Shown piece by piece: positions 46,083 to 57,440 of a stretch of 64,000 nt of DNA; position 1 is the stretch's first letter; each line of letters starts with the position of its first letter. Position numbers and translations under genes: made by a program. This stretch comes from Mesocentrotus franciscanus (taxonomy: Eukaryota > Echinodermata > Echinoidea > Camarodonta > Strongylocentrotidae). The stretch covers positions 15,271,699-15,335,698 of the forward strand of contig CP137683.1 in the NCBI GenBank assembly GCA_037976565.1, in the 5' to 3' direction. The notes beneath the pieces are model-generated. The model had not been told where the DNA came from, did no database searches, and was given only the letters and a program-made list of their open reading frames with translations.

Positions 46083-46626
46083 AGGTACTATGTCCCATTT
46101 GCAGGTCAAAAAATGAAAAGGTTTAATTCCAACAGCATTTGAAAGACAATACTTATTTAGAACTTCCCTCAAAATGAAAGGGTTTGAAAATGGCTTTTTG
46201 TGGAAAAATAACGACCATTAGTTGTCCAATCGATTTAAGGGATTGCAATTACCTAAGTAATAGTCTGATTTTCAGACCCTTGTACCGAATGGTTGTACAT
46301 TTTGTGCTGCACAAAGATTCAATCAGTTTAATTTTGGCCATTACAAGTAGTGGGTTATTGATGTAGACAAATGCTCATGTACCTGTTACAGCTCATTTTA
46401 TGTATGTTATTACCAAAGAAAAAAGATGTCAGTCAGTCAGTCACTCAATAGTGTCTGACAGGGAAGTCTAGAAAGTAAACAGGTTTCCTTGTATAATTTG
46501 AACATGTTGAATACTAGGACACTGCAATCGTTTTAATTTCACAGATAGGACATATGCATGACATATTAATAGTTCATGCAAAGTTCTACAGAATTTGATG
46601 TTGGCTGCAAAAGGGACATAATATCT
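46083..46626. mobile_element. TTAA-flanked element, short intact copy
   Basis: Same family as 31566-33428, 544 bp, with AGGTACTATGTCCCATTTGC and its inverse at the ends and TTAA at 46079-46082 and 46627-46630. It lies between the zipper gene and SPC25. Confidence 0.88.
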
Positions 46627-47559
46627 TTAATGTCACCTGACTGACATTGTGTGTGTTACAAGAAACAGGGTAGCTATGAAATATGAAAATATGCTTTGTT
46701 AATTGTCCTATATTCCTATTTTTTACTGTCAATATTTTACTATTTTGATAACTGAAACCGAAATATAATAATTATGTATAAGTAGTACTTCTATTATATG
46801 AACTGCATGTTGATGTTACTGTTTTTATTATGGAATTATGAAATTGAATAAATGCTGAATTGAATTGAATTGAACTCTTTATATTAAGTATTGGTATTAT
46901 TTGAATTTGTCAAGATTGTTTTTTCACGAAATTATGAATTCAAAATTCACACTTGTCCTTTTATGATTGTTTGCTCCCTTGAAATAATTTTATAAAAGCC
47001 TGTGTAAGAAAGAAAAACAAAATGTGTACATTGTGTATTTTCTTTTGTATTATGTACTTATTCTGTGTTTCATTAGATGATAAGAGTTTAAATAGCTTCC
47101 TTCTAAAAAAAAAGCCAATGTTATTTTTATTTTTTACAGAAAGAAAGAAAATTTGGAGGAATTTGTTTAGTAAAAGCAGCTGATAAGTTGATACAAGATC
47201 GTACGAATGCAGAAGTTTTTATATTTTTCTACTAATTTTCAATATTTATCTCTATATCATTAGGGTTACTTTTGTCTAAGAAAAAGGAAACTCAATAAAA
47301 AATGGTGCCTATGCATATTGTGTCCCTATATTTTTATTTTTCCCTGTCAGAGAGCATTGTAATTTTATACTGATTGATGTACTTGTGTGTACTACATTTG
47401 CAAGATTATATAAACTTAATTTACAGTACTTATATAGCCCCCTGGATTATTGTACAGTGATATATTGAGAAGAAGGTCATTTGTTATCAGGTATGTAGAA
47501 TGGCGACAGGGAGAGTATATGTAGTATGTGTGCCCTGGAGTATATTGGGGTAGCCCAAG

Positions 47560-47745
47560 AGAGAGAGAAGAGGAAGGGAAAGAGAGATAGAGAGAGAGAG
47601 AAGAGGAAAGGAAGATAGAGAGGGAGTGGGAGAGAGAGATGAAGAGAGATACGAGAGGGGAGGGGTTGAGAGAGAGAGAGAGAGAGAGAAAGAAGAGGAA
47701 GGGAAGATAGAGAGATGGGAGAGAGAGAGATACAAGATGGGGGTT

Positions 47746-47807
<62 letters not shown>

Positions 47808-47813
47808 CAGAAT
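47560..47813. repeat. (GA)n purine tract
   Basis: Imperfect then perfect GA repeats (the last ~50 bases pure GA), ~1.35 kb before the SPC25 start codon. Confidence 0.95.
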
Positions 47814-48574
47814 CACTACGCGGAGCCGAGATGAACGATTTTACGCATAGAGAATACAAGTCATGTATAATGGGTCTATCGTATCTTTGCGTTGCCGTTA
47901 TAAAACTAAAAGTGAGTAAGAACTGTGCACTTACATTTTTACTTGCAGTATATTTTTAGTAGTTAAAATTATATATGTAAAACTTTTGTTATAAATCTTT
48001 TTAAACTTCAATATTTTTTTAAAAATTTATGAAGTACTAGAGACTAATATTTTTCATTTATTAAAATTAAATAAAAACAAAACAAAACTATTTTTTGTGG
48101 AAAATTCCCGGTAAATTTTGATTTAGAGTTCGAAGACGAACAACAATTTGTTGCGGTTTTGCCTGTTATTGTTGATGTCTTTTCACAAAGGTATGGAGAA
48201 GATGATCATGTAGAATTAATTATATTATTGTGAATAGTTTATGCTTATCTTTGATGCCTTTATGTGATTAAAATGTTCTTTTCGAAGTCGCTATAGATTC
48301 TAGAATTATTTTAGGTGTCCCACATGTTCAAAATCATGTTAGGTAATTGTAGTCTAGAGCTATCATCTAGGGTCTACTAGACGGTCTAGTCTATGCCTAG
48401 CAAAATGAAATTGTGATTCCAAATCCATTCGCCGCAAAAAATTCAGCACGCAAACCCGAAATTATTCAAAGTCAATGTAAAAAACTGCATTATAAGTTAT
48501 TATGTCTTTAGAGTTTAGTAGGTTATAGACCTATTATATAGATCTAGATGCTAGATCAGTAGTCAGTACAGTAG

Positions 48575-48845
48575 ATGTTGTTGTTGTTGTTCTTCTTCTT
48601 TTCCTCTTCCTCTTCCTCTTCCTCTTCCTCTTCCTCTTCCTCTTCCTCTTCCTCTTCCTCTTCCTCCTCCTCCTCCTCCTCCTCCTCCTCCTCCTCCTCC
48701 TCCTCCTCCTCCTCCCCCTCCTCCTCCTCCTTCTCTTCTTCTTCTTCTTCTTCTTCTTCTTCTTCTTCTTCTTGTTCTTGTTCTTGTTCTTCTTCTTCTT
48801 CTTCTTCTTCTTCTTCTTCTTCTTCTTCTCCTTCTTCTCCTCCTC
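48575..48845. repeat. polypyrimidine microsatellite (TTG/TTCCTC/TCC/TTC)
   Basis: Four successive repeat types: (TTG)n, (TTCCTC)n, (TCC)n, (TTC)n. About 180 consecutive plus-strand bases (48591-48771) are pyrimidines only. It ends 320 bases before the SPC25 start exon, so it may lie in the promoter or first intron. It could adopt triplex DNA. Confidence 0.95.
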
Positions 48846-49164
48846 AAGAAGAGTTTCAGAAAATTTGAGTCTGATAATGATATTGTTTAAAATAACGATG
48901 CTCATGACATGATGCATGATGCTAGACTCCCTAGATCTAGAGTAAATTTTGTGCCCTGAAGCTGAAAAGGCCCCTGATGCAACTCACTTTTCAGACTAAA
49001 TAATTACCCGGTATCTCATATCATATTCGTTCATGAGTGGCACTGTGTATCATGTATGGTCTGTTGACGTCATTGTATCCCTCGATAACCATGCATGGCT
49101 CAATTTATTATAATGAAGATTCAACATCAATCAATGTCACTGATGATCATTTTCTAGCTTCACC

Positions 49165-49345
49165 ATGTCACATGATATGACTGGGAGCGTGATGGGGACC
49201 GTTGCAGACCAAGAAATTGCCAATCTCTCCAGTAAGCTGAGCCAGGTCAGTGATAAGTTTATCAACCAGTGGACTGGCGCCAATCTTCTCCAGTATCTCA
49301 AGCACAATGAAGCACAACTACGGCAGTTCATCAAACAAGCGGAAG
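49165..49345 (+). CDS. SPC25: SPC25 exon with start codon
   Basis: The ATG at 49165 (CACCATGT) opens 60 codons plus one base, ending in a GTAAGG donor. It encodes MSHDMTGSVMGTVADQEIAN and the start of the coiled coil. The next in-frame ATGs lie within this N-terminus and give shorter proteins. The first is preferred for its CACC context. Confidence 0.88.
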
Positions 49346-52300
49346 GTAAGGAAATGAGTACCAGCTGAAATCATTCAGAGCCCTGTTTCATTTAAACTTG
49401 TTATCAGTAACAAGTAACATTTACTGTTATAAGCTACTGAAATCATGGCATTTGATTTGCTGAGAGCAAATTTGCCATAGAAATGTAGTATCTGTTATTG
49501 ATAACAAGTTTTATGAAGCAGAGCCCTGGTCAGCCTTGTTCAGACATGAGAGAGTAAAGTTAACCAAATTATTTTAAAGAACGCTGCAGAAAAAAGTCTA
49601 GGCCGGTGTAAACAAATAGTTCATAAAGATGGAGAAAAAAAAAGGAAGAGCGCACTTTTCTTTTTTTCTATGTTTTTGAAGAATGAAGATACAGAAATGC
49701 AAAGTGAACCATGCTAATACATAATTTTATTTTGCTGTGGCGACGCTTTTGAGAAGGCTTCCCAAGTTGTGTGAACAAGGTTTTATTGGTAGCAAGTTAC
49801 TGTAGCACTTTGAATCTTCATTTTTCATGTATAAATTGATTTTGCTCAGTTTGATGACATTTGTATGTGTGCAGTTGATGTTTCTTTTAGATGAAGTTTC
49901 CTGACAATATCCATTTTTGTTAGTTTATCCCAATACATCAAAAATTAAGAGAAGTAAAGATTTTTTTTCATTATGTCTCTCTCTCTCTCTCTCATCATTC
50001 ATGGGTTTTAACTTAAATCACACCATATGTTTGAATTCATTTGGAATTCTTTATAATTCACTTTCCCATTCCTTTCCAGATCAAATTGAGAGTCTGAAAG
50101 GGGAAATGGAATCATTAAAACAGCAAGCTTCCAGCAGTCAGTTAGGTAAGATATGATTACAGGATCAACTGTTCACAAATTTCACCACCAGGGGCCTCCA
50201 GTAGTGCCGGCTTCTTTAAATAAATATGTTGTTTGATAAATTACACCCCTAACACATGATCATTTTTGGGGTGTAAAATGACCAAAGATGTTCCCATTAT
50301 TGTAATAGTAATTCCTACAGTGCTAGAAGTTAATCGCAGATCATGATACTTTACTCATTAATATGAAATTACAAATACAGGTATTTCCAACTTGTTATGT
50401 TTTCATAGCTTTTTTCATCCTATGACTTTTCATCCTTTCTTTAGTTTTGTTAAAGAAACTTATACATATTAAATATAAATATTTGGTTTCAATCAGATGA
50501 AAATCCAAGCATAACCAAATGATATGTATTATAGCTTGTTTATCATTTGTTGTGAACAAAACATATGAAGAAAGGTATCCATGTACATGTATGACATTAG
50601 ATATATAGCCAGCATGATTATTTCATTATATCCTTAAGTTTCACATAAGTTAAAAATGAATTAAAGTTATTTTAAGTTAAACAAAGCAAAATATGATGTC
50701 AATGTAAAATTTAATGACAAGTTCCATGGAAATCGGTTTATTTATATAATTTTTTTTTTTTTTTTAAATAAATTTCAGCTGTGGCAAATCAAGAGTCGCA
50801 AGCCAAGGACATTGAGAAGGCTATTGAACAAGCCCGGACTACAACTGAGCAGCTACTCTTTCAGAAAGAGCAATGGGAAAAACAGCTGGTGGAAGAGACT
50901 AAGCAGTGCCGAGAACAGAAAGAATGTAAGCTTTATTAATCAAATTGTGGTAGTCATTACAGTGCCATAGGTAATATCATCCCATAGCATGTACCTGATG
51001 TTCACAGTTGTTTTCCTCTCTGAAAGTGTCCGTAAAGTTAATTTCATTGTCATATTCATATAATACTGACTGGCCTTGAGGGGGATATCAGAATTTAGTG
51101 CCCACTCTAGTATCACATTTCCAGCCCCAAATTGCAAACTGGAAAAGGCACTTTGAAAATGTAATTATTATTATCATCACTATCTTCATTAACATCATAA
51201 TAATCAATTTCACCATGATCACCTTCATCATCATCCTTTTCATCATTATTGTCACCATCATCATCACCACCATCATTATCCTTATCATCACTGTATCATT
51301 ATCATTTCTTTTTCTCTCATACAGTGTTGTAGGCTGTAATATAAATTTGTATTTGTATTCTTGAATTCCTCCATATTTTAGTGATTGAAGCGCAAGAGCG
51401 AGCAACCAGACAGAGGCTTGAGGCACTGAACAAAGCTGAGCATTACTTCAAGGACATCATGGCTTTAGAGTTCAGGAAGATCGATGGTGAGAACTAACTA
51501 AATCGAAACCTGTATATAAAGACTGCTCAAGGGAGAAATTAAGAAATTTGGTCTTTAAAGGGAGGTGGAGTTCATGTACAGGTTCTTTTTCAATGAGAAG
51601 CTTTTCAAAGGACCCCACCCCCATAAGAAAAGGTTTTTATACACATTTGGTCTTTCTATACAGGTTTGAAAGTACTACAGTCAAACCTGTCTATAGCGAC
51701 CACCCAGGGGAAACACAAAAAGTGGTCTTTGTAGACAAGGTCCTTCAGTACATGTTTCAATGAGAGGCCATTTTCAAGGGAAACAAAAAATGTGGTCTTC
51801 GTAGACAGGTGGTCACTGAAGTTTGACTGTAGTTTGTCTTTTTAGACACATTCAAACCTGCTTACGTCACCACCTGTACAGAAAGGCCATTGTCTATATA
51901 TTCTCCATTTTAGGTTCAAATATCCCTGAAGAGTAATTCACGTTGAGCATGTAAGGAACCTGTACATAAAGACCAGCTGACAATGCAGACGTTTTTTTTT
52001 TCTCATTTTTTTTTCTCTTTGGAAAATAGTTTTGAGCTTTTCAATTTAATGCCAAATCAAGGATTTTAATGTCTTTTGTGTTTTTTTAATATTCATTTAA
52101 TCAAACAGCATATGGTCACTCAACTCAAAAAGGACACATTGGATGCAGGACTATATTAATGTTTTTTTTAAAGCAAAACTAAATGTGGAATTTTGTTATT
52201 ATTGATTTTGAAAACACGTTCTTGAATGAGAATGAGGAGTTAAAAAGGCACCTGAACACTTTTCAATGACCCAGTGAGTACTCCAAACATTTTGGAAAAT

Positions 52301-53176
52301 GTTTATATTCTTTTCACTCTCAATTTTATTAGAAAATCTTTATTACTTTCAATTGTAAAGCACAAAGACTCTTATTTTGTATGATGCTCTGCAAAAACTT
52401 AAGGTATTATTAGTACAAATATATTCATGCCATTGTTCTTTTTTATCAGGTGATCATCTACAGTTTGTCTTCACCAACGTGGATTCTAAGGCCCATGATA
52501 GGAGCTTCTATCTGACAATCAAAATTGATAATAGCCAATATCAAGGTACGTGTATGTGAAGCAGTGTTTCCGTTGTTGACAACTTAATGGTACCCTTGTC
52601 AGTGCCTTCCACTTCTCCTGTCAGAAGCCATAGCTTTGTAGTGAATTTGTTTACCTGTGGTCTTTGATTCCTGTTGGAAACTGATCTGTAGGAAGTAGGG
52701 CACCCGCCAGCTTACTACACCTGCGGCCCTCAGGACCCTCCTAAACTAAAGTATGACTTTAGTAGAGATAACCTCTTGAAATTATTCTGAATAATTGACT
52801 AATTCTACATGCTCTTGAAATTAATCTGAATAAGTGTGCTTGATACAAGATGGATTGGCATTAGACCAAATGAAAGGAAGTCATATATGTATTTTCTAGG
52901 TACAAGTATGTTATTATTAACTATTTGTGCCACAATCACAATACAGTATTTACATTAAATGGTAATTGTATATAGAGTACTCAGAATCATAAAATATGAA
53001 TATTACTGTAATTATAATTGCCTTTTTATTTATTTGTTCACCTTTGAACCAAAGTGACCGACTGCTGCCCAGCCATCGATGGAATTCCAGAGATGGTCGC
53101 AGGGCTTAACAAGTCCAATAACCTCATGAAGTTTGTCGTGGAAGCGAGGAAAAAGTTCAAGCTTACAACAACCTGA
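49165..53176 (+). CDS. SPC25: kinetochore protein Spc25, NDC80 complex subunit
   Basis: Spc25 pairs with Spc24 at the centromere-proximal end of the NDC80 complex, which couples kinetochores to spindle microtubules. Seen: six coding exons (49165-49345, 50080-50145, 50779-50925, 51382-51486, 52450-52545, 53055-53176) joining in frame, all phase 1, to 238 residues. Human Spc25 is 224. Residues ~50-150 are a charged coiled coil. From ~150 on comes the C-terminal globular RWD-like domain, with LEFRKIDGDHLQFVFTNVD aligning with the vertebrate LEIRKIYGEKLQFIFTNID. Further on are VTDCCPAIDG and NNLMKFVVEARKKF. A CTAG acceptor seven bases before the ATG suggests a non-coding first exon upstream. Introns carry a TA-flanked element (51678-51829) and a foldback (49377-49529). 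The frame is intact, so the gene should be functional. Confidence 0.95.
49377..49529. repeat. foldback element in SPC25 intron 1
   Basis: Direct CAGAGCCCTG at both edges. Inside are arms AAACTTGTTATCAGTAACAA and CTTGTTATCAATAACAG inverse. It is the same family as 27772-27961 and lies ~31 bases past the exon 1 donor. Confidence 0.75.
50080..50145 (+). CDS. SPC25: SPC25 coiled-coil exon 2
   Basis: A 66-base exon (acceptor CCTTTCCAG, donor GTAAGA) encoding DQIESLKGEMESLKQQASS, a heptad-rich coil segment. Phase 1 on both sides. Confidence 0.85.
50779..50925 (+). CDS. SPC25: SPC25 coiled-coil exon 3
   Basis: A 147-base exon after a long T tract and AATTTCAG, donor GTAAGC. It encodes AVANQESQAKDIEKAIEQAR and continues to KQCREQKE, all strongly helical and charged. 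Confidence 0.9.
51382..51486 (+). CDS. SPC25: SPC25 exon 4, coil to globular domain
   Basis: A 105-base exon (acceptor ATATTTTAG, donor GTGAGA) ending FKDIMALEFRKIDG. This is the hallmark junction of the coil with the RWD-like domain in Spc25 proteins. Confidence 0.92.
51678..51829. mobile_element. TA-flanked element, copy 3, in SPC25 intron
   Basis: 152-bp member with TA flanks, in the intron between SPC25 exons 4 and 5. The 170 bases before it (from ~51508) are a diverged relative built on GGTCTTTAAAGGGAGGTGG and CTATACAGGTTTGAAAG. Similar diverged pieces lie near 16675-16920 and 41955-42010. Confidence 0.85.
52450..52545 (+). CDS. SPC25: SPC25 exon 5, globular domain
   Basis: A 96-base exon (acceptor TTTTATCAG, donor GTACGT). 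It encodes DHLQFVFTNVDSKAHDRSFY and LTIKIDNSQYQ, matching beta strands of the C-terminal domain. Confidence 0.93.
53055..53176 (+). CDS. SPC25: SPC25 last exon
   Basis: A 122-base coding part after a weak acceptor (AACCAAAG). It encodes VTDCCPAIDGIPEMVAGLNK and then NNLMKFVVEARKKFKLTTT-stop, aligning with the vertebrate SDSAPHLEGL and NNFSAFLANVRKAF. No clear polyadenylation signal lies in the next 200 bases. Confidence 0.93.
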
Positions 53177-53372
53177 AATCAGCAGCATTGGATTTATTCA
53201 TTCACATCGTAATGAAGGAATGGTTAATCTTATTTATATTTTGACCACGTAATATGTATGTTTTAGAAAATATCTAACTTTATAGGTACTCTAATAACTT
53301 CTCATATGATTTTTTTTCAAGACATGTTCAAATATACAAGTTTGATATGCCTATTAGGATCTCTCTTTACAG

Positions 53373-53698
53373 GTACTGCTGGTATGACCAGCTGTCAACA
53401 AAAAATTATTTTAACCTGAAGTGATAATTCCTTTCAATTGCACAGTAATTTTTTTTTTTTAATGAATTAAATTGCAGGCCCCACTGCACTACTTGTAGCT
53501 TGTAGCTACTGGCTCCCTCTCTGTAGAAAACAATGCCTAAGCGGTGCCCGTTGGTCCCCCATGATCCTATATTTCTTATGTTAATTGAGAGCTGAGTTGA
53601 TGAGATAACCACCTGTCAGTGACCACGCTGGGACGTCTAATCCCTCCTGGCCAAACTAGTGCAGACAGGCTTTAAACAGGCACTGCGGGTGTGACCAG
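53373..53698 (+). repeat. tandem duplication unit, copy 2 split by the LTR element
   Basis: The text at ~53373 (CAGGTACTGCTGGTATGACC, then AGCTGTCAACAAAAAATTAT and 70 more bases) recurs. It starts again at ~53678 as CAGGCACTGCGGGTGTGACC, is cut by the retrotransposon, and resumes at 58210 with AGCTGTCAACAAAAAATTAT. This makes a ~320-bp tandem pair with the element inside the second copy. The copies differ at several sites, so the duplication is older than the insertion. No coding is seen. Confidence 0.8.
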
Positions 53699-53839
53699 TG
53701 TAGTATTATTCAGACGACAAAAGGAGAATGGACACAAAAGGGTAGTACGATTTGGTTATGTTTTACTTTCACTTCGTGTCGTCGTTTCAACGTTGCCAAT
53801 ATATAGTCTTGTATAAAGACGTTATTAGATATTCCCACA
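53699..53839 (-). repeat. 3' LTR
   Basis: The second LTR, without a mismatch to 58069-58209. It is flanked on the left by the ACCAG target duplication. Confidence 0.95.
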
Positions 53840-53852
53840 TCTCCCCAAGCTT
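53840..53852 (-). promoter_or_regulatory. polypurine tract
   Basis: The element strand reads AAGCTTGGGGAGA directly before the 3' LTR, as expected for the plus-strand primer. It is short, and CTT interrupts the purines. Confidence 0.6.
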
Positions 53853-54113
53853 ATTATCAACAGTTCAAGAGTTCTTATTGATTTCCAAATAGTTTCAAAT
53901 CCAATAAAAATCCGAAATATAATCCTGTTTAAGAGTTCACGGATATTCTCCTTAATTGTGTTCTTCGAGTCCCGAGTCCATTCCAGTTTACTATTAAACC
54001 CAAATAAACACTGTCCAAACCTTTAAAGTCTTGTTCAGTTTCAGTTCCTGCAAAATTAATCCCAATTTTGGTATTTAAGTTTAACCCATTACATGGACAG
54101 TCGCTTGGTGGTT

Positions 54114-55685
54114 TCACGAGTCGTCCAGATCGCGTTCGCGTCTCTGTCGCAGCTGTTGGTGTAGAGGCTCCTCAGGCTGCTTCCGGTTGATCTGCTGGTT
54201 ACGTTGGGAACCGGTTGAGTCGCTTTCATCAGAATCGTCAGGTCTCTCTGGATCGTTGCTCATGGATGACTCCGGCACTCTGGTCTTGGTGGGTTGACCT
54301 TGACAGCAATCAGTGCACGGCGATTACGACGTACTGTCCCATGTTCTGTCTGGACATGGTAGGACCGTGGTTGTTGCGCTTTCTGGGTGACTTTCCCGTA
54401 GCGAGACTGATCACGGATCCACACGGAATCTCCTGGTTGTAGCTCTGGAAGCTCACGTGAGTCATGACGTCTGTTGTAGGTCATCATTTGATCTGACCTG
54501 TACTTCTCCTCTTTCTCTCTCACAGTCGTCAGGTCCGGCTGTTGTACCCGTGGCAGCAGCATGTGCGGCAAAGTAGGAACCTGAGTCTGCAATCTCCTCC
54601 CCATGAGAAGTTCACAAGGAGCTAACCCGTTTTGGAGTGGTGACGCCGATAGCTGAGAAGGGCTAACTGGATGTCGCGTTCTTCTTCAGCAACGCTTTCA
54701 CAGTGCGAACTCCTCTTTCAGCCTCACCATTAGCTTGTGGGTATCTTGGAGAGCTGGTTGTATGGATGAATCCATACTCTTCAGCAAGCTTTCTGAAGTT
54801 CTCGTTGGCGAACTGTGGACCATTGTCTGAAACCACAAGGTCTGGAATCCCATGGACTGCAAAGATCTCCTTCAGCGAAGAAATCACTGCCATTGTTGAC
54901 TGACCTTGGAGTTGTTTGACCTCAATCCACCTCGAGTAGTAGTCAACTACTATCAGGAACGATTTCCTTTGAGTTCGAACAGGTCCATTCCAAGACGCTC
55001 CCATGGCCTTGAAGGAAAGGATGAGCTCATCAAAGGCTCGCGGACCTCTTGGCGATGGATAGCACAGGTCAAGCAGCTTGAAATCATTTCCTCCAATGAT
55101 TTTGATAGACCTGGCCACCACACTGAATCTCTGGCTCTGGCTCTGCATTTGGTGATTCCCAGATGTCCTTGATGTAGCCTCTCAAGGATATCAAGTCGCA
55201 GAGCTCTCGGAATGACTATTCTCTCGTCGTAGATAAGCAAGTCCTCTACCACACTCAGGTGTCCTCTCTGCTCATAGTAGTGTTTGAGGATCGGGTTATG
55301 TGGCATGTAGTCTGGCCATCCTTGAACGCAGTAGTCTCTGATTTTTGCACATACTTCATCTGCTTTTTGTGCATTTCTGATTTCCTCAAATCTCTGCATT
55401 GTCACTGGGAGGTTGATGGCTGATGTTGATGCATATGATTCAACCTCATCTACGAAGTTGACGTCATCCATTCCTGGCCTCTCTACTGGCGCTCGTGACA
55501 AGGCGTCAGCGGATGTCTGCTGTTTTCCTGGAACATACAATGTCTCTGCATCAAATCTCATCATTCTCATTCTGAAGCGTTGGAGTCGTGGAGGCATTTT
55601 CACAAGTTCTTTCGAGTTTAGAAGTGTGACCAATGGCTTGTGGTCAGTTTCCACCTCGAAATGAAGACCAAGTACATACTGAGAA
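54114..55685 (-). pseudogene. pol: RNase H end, integrase and C-terminal tail
   Basis: Begins with VETDHKPLVTLLNSKELVKM, the end of RNase H. The integrase zinc finger follows (LHQGHLGITKCRARA with two His, then SSCLTCAIHRQ with two Cys). After a shift at ~54961-54970 comes the DDE core: VVDYYSRWIEV (first Asp), VVSDNGPQFANENF (second Asp) and SSPRYPQANGEAER (Glu). After shifts near 54673-54680 and 54643-54650, the C-terminus holds LQPGDSVWIRDQSRYGKV and HGTVRRNRRAL. A last shift near 54259-54268 leads into an acidic, then Arg-rich tail with its stop at 54114. All three catalytic residues are intact. Confidence 0.9.
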
Positions 55686-56068
55686 CCTCTCGCACGCCCA
55701 AGTAGCTGCCAGTGCCTCTTTTTCAATCACTGCATACCTCTGCTCAGTCTCGGTAAGCGATCGAGATGCATAGCACACTGGTCTACGATTTCCATCAGTC
55801 TGCACTTGATACAGGATTGCACCCATTCCAGTCCCGGATGCATCTGCTGCAATGACTGTTGGCAGTTCTGGATCATAATGAGCTAAGACTGCTGTCGAGA
55901 CCATCATCTCTTTGATCTGTGTGAAAGATCTCTGCTGCGCTTCTCCCCAACACCACACATTGTCTTTCTTCAGGAGTTGACGAAGGGGCTCGTTGATCTC
56001 AGCTAATCCTGGGAGAAACTTTCCCACCTGGTTCACCATTCCCATGAACCTCTGTAGCTCTTTCACGC
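55685..56068 (-). pseudogene. pol: RNase H domain, first part
   Basis: The RT connection reads LQRFMGMVNQVGKFLPGLAE. RNase H follows with the first catalytic region VIAADASGTGMGAILYQ, then VIEKEALAATWACERF carrying the conserved glutamate. A frame change at ~55673-55690 separates it from the TDHKPL motif that continues the domain in the next segment. Confidence 0.88.
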
Positions 56069-56069
56069 T

Positions 56070-56790
56070 CGAGGAACTGGAAAATCTCGAATAGCTCTTG
56101 TTTTGCTCGGATCGACCTTGACACCAGTGTCGTCGATGAAGTGCCCTAAGAACTTCACACTCTGTTTGGAGAATTCACACTTTCCCTGATTTAGTGTGAT
56201 ACCTGCTTCCTGCAGACGTTGTAGAACAGCTCGTACTCTGATGTCATGTTCTGTTTGTGTTGCACCATGGACTAGCACATCATCCATGTGACAAATCACG
56301 CCGCCAAGTCCTTCGAGGATAGTGGACATCGCTCTCTGGAAGACTTCTGGCGCTGACGTTATCCCGAACGGCAATCGGTTGAAGCAAAATCTCCCAAATG
56401 GAGTGACAAAGGTTGTCAGTAGCTTTGACTCATCCTCCAATGGAATTTGCCAAACCCGCTGTTGGCGTCCAGTTTTGTGAAGATTGTGCTCTTTCCCAGT
56501 TTTGCTAGACTTTCATCGACTGAAGACATCGGATGAATCTCTCGCTCAACTGCCTTGTTGAGAGATGTAAGGTCTACACAAATTCTCACCGAACCACTGG
56601 GCTTCAACACTGGAACCATCCCCGAACACCACTTTGTCGGCTCAGTCACTTTTGAGATCACATTTTGCTCCAACATGGACTCTAGTTCTTTCTTCACCTT
56701 CGGTAGAAGCGGATGAGGAACTTTCCTGGCTGTATACAGGCACATCGGCTTGGCATCTGAAGTTAACGTGATGTGGTATGCTGTCTTCAG
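56070..56790 (-). pseudogene. pol: reverse transcriptase domain
   Basis: Lies in two frames that meet at ~56455 (a GGGTTTGG run). The first carries the fingers (SGMVPVLKPSGSVRICVDL, LNKAVEREIHPMSSVDE, FTKLDANSGF). The second carries the palm (TPFGRFCFNRLPFGITSAPE) and the catalytic box CHMDDVLVHG, an HMDD variant of YMDD with both aspartates present. Another shift follows at ~56067-56077. It copies element RNA into DNA. Confidence 0.9.
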
Positions 56791-57440
56791 TTTCCCAAAC
56801 CAGTGAAAAGTTGAGGGAACTCAGCCTTGAAGTTTGCAGTTTCATCATCACAAGAATCGACTTCCTCCACTCTGCGGACTAGATTCAAGGTTCTACACGC
56901 TTTCCTACTCAGCAATGAAGACTCCTGATCTTTGACCACATAGAGAGTCTCCTTGATCTGTTTATCTCTATGCCTGAGAGTTGATGTCATTTGTCCTATT
57001 ACAGTCAGGACTGTACTTCCTGGACCACGTAACCTCTTGGTTGTTGGTCTCATGATGTGTTTATTCAGCCATGGAGTGGAATCAGACAACACAGTAACGG
57101 CTGCTCCTGTGTCTAACTTGAAGTGTGTTTCATTCCCATCTACGAGGATCGATGAACTCCAGTACGCCTGATCGCTCGCTGACTTCACCAAGGAAGGGAC
57201 ATCAATGTCATCGAAATCATCTACTTCGCTGACTCGAGCTTTCCATTTTAGCTTTGCTGCCTCTTGTTTTCCCTGTTCTGGTTGTTTGGCTTGACACACA
57301 GACTGGAAGTGGCCCATCTTTCCACATTGATGGCACTTTGCATCTTTTGCGGGACAGCTGGCACGTGCATGATTCTGCCTTCCACACCACTTACAGTTAC
57401 CCTGCGGAGTTTGAGATGTTTTCTTCGAGTACGCCCTTGC
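56787..57440 (-). pseudogene. gag zinc knuckles and pol protease
   Basis: In a frame +1 to gag: two CCHC knuckles with CX2CX4HX4C spacing (CKWCGRQNHARASC and CHQCGKMGHFQSVC) that bind RNA. An aspartic protease follows, with the active site FKLDTGAAVTVLS, and then AEFPQLF, which begins the linker to RT. The frame ends at 56787 in a shift at a GGGAAAC run (~56790). The protease would process Gag-Pol. Confidence 0.85.

Larger units (their letters stand above)
46627..49164. other. intergenic/5' flank of SPC25
   Basis: A (TTGAA)n tail of a retroposon lies at 46852-46876 (GAATTGAATTGAATTGAACT). Apart from the two microsatellites, 47820-48570 is AT-rich single-copy-looking DNA. No core promoter stands out. 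A TTTTCTAG acceptor at 49150-49157 suggests that the SPC25 5' UTR is spliced. Confidence 0.5.
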
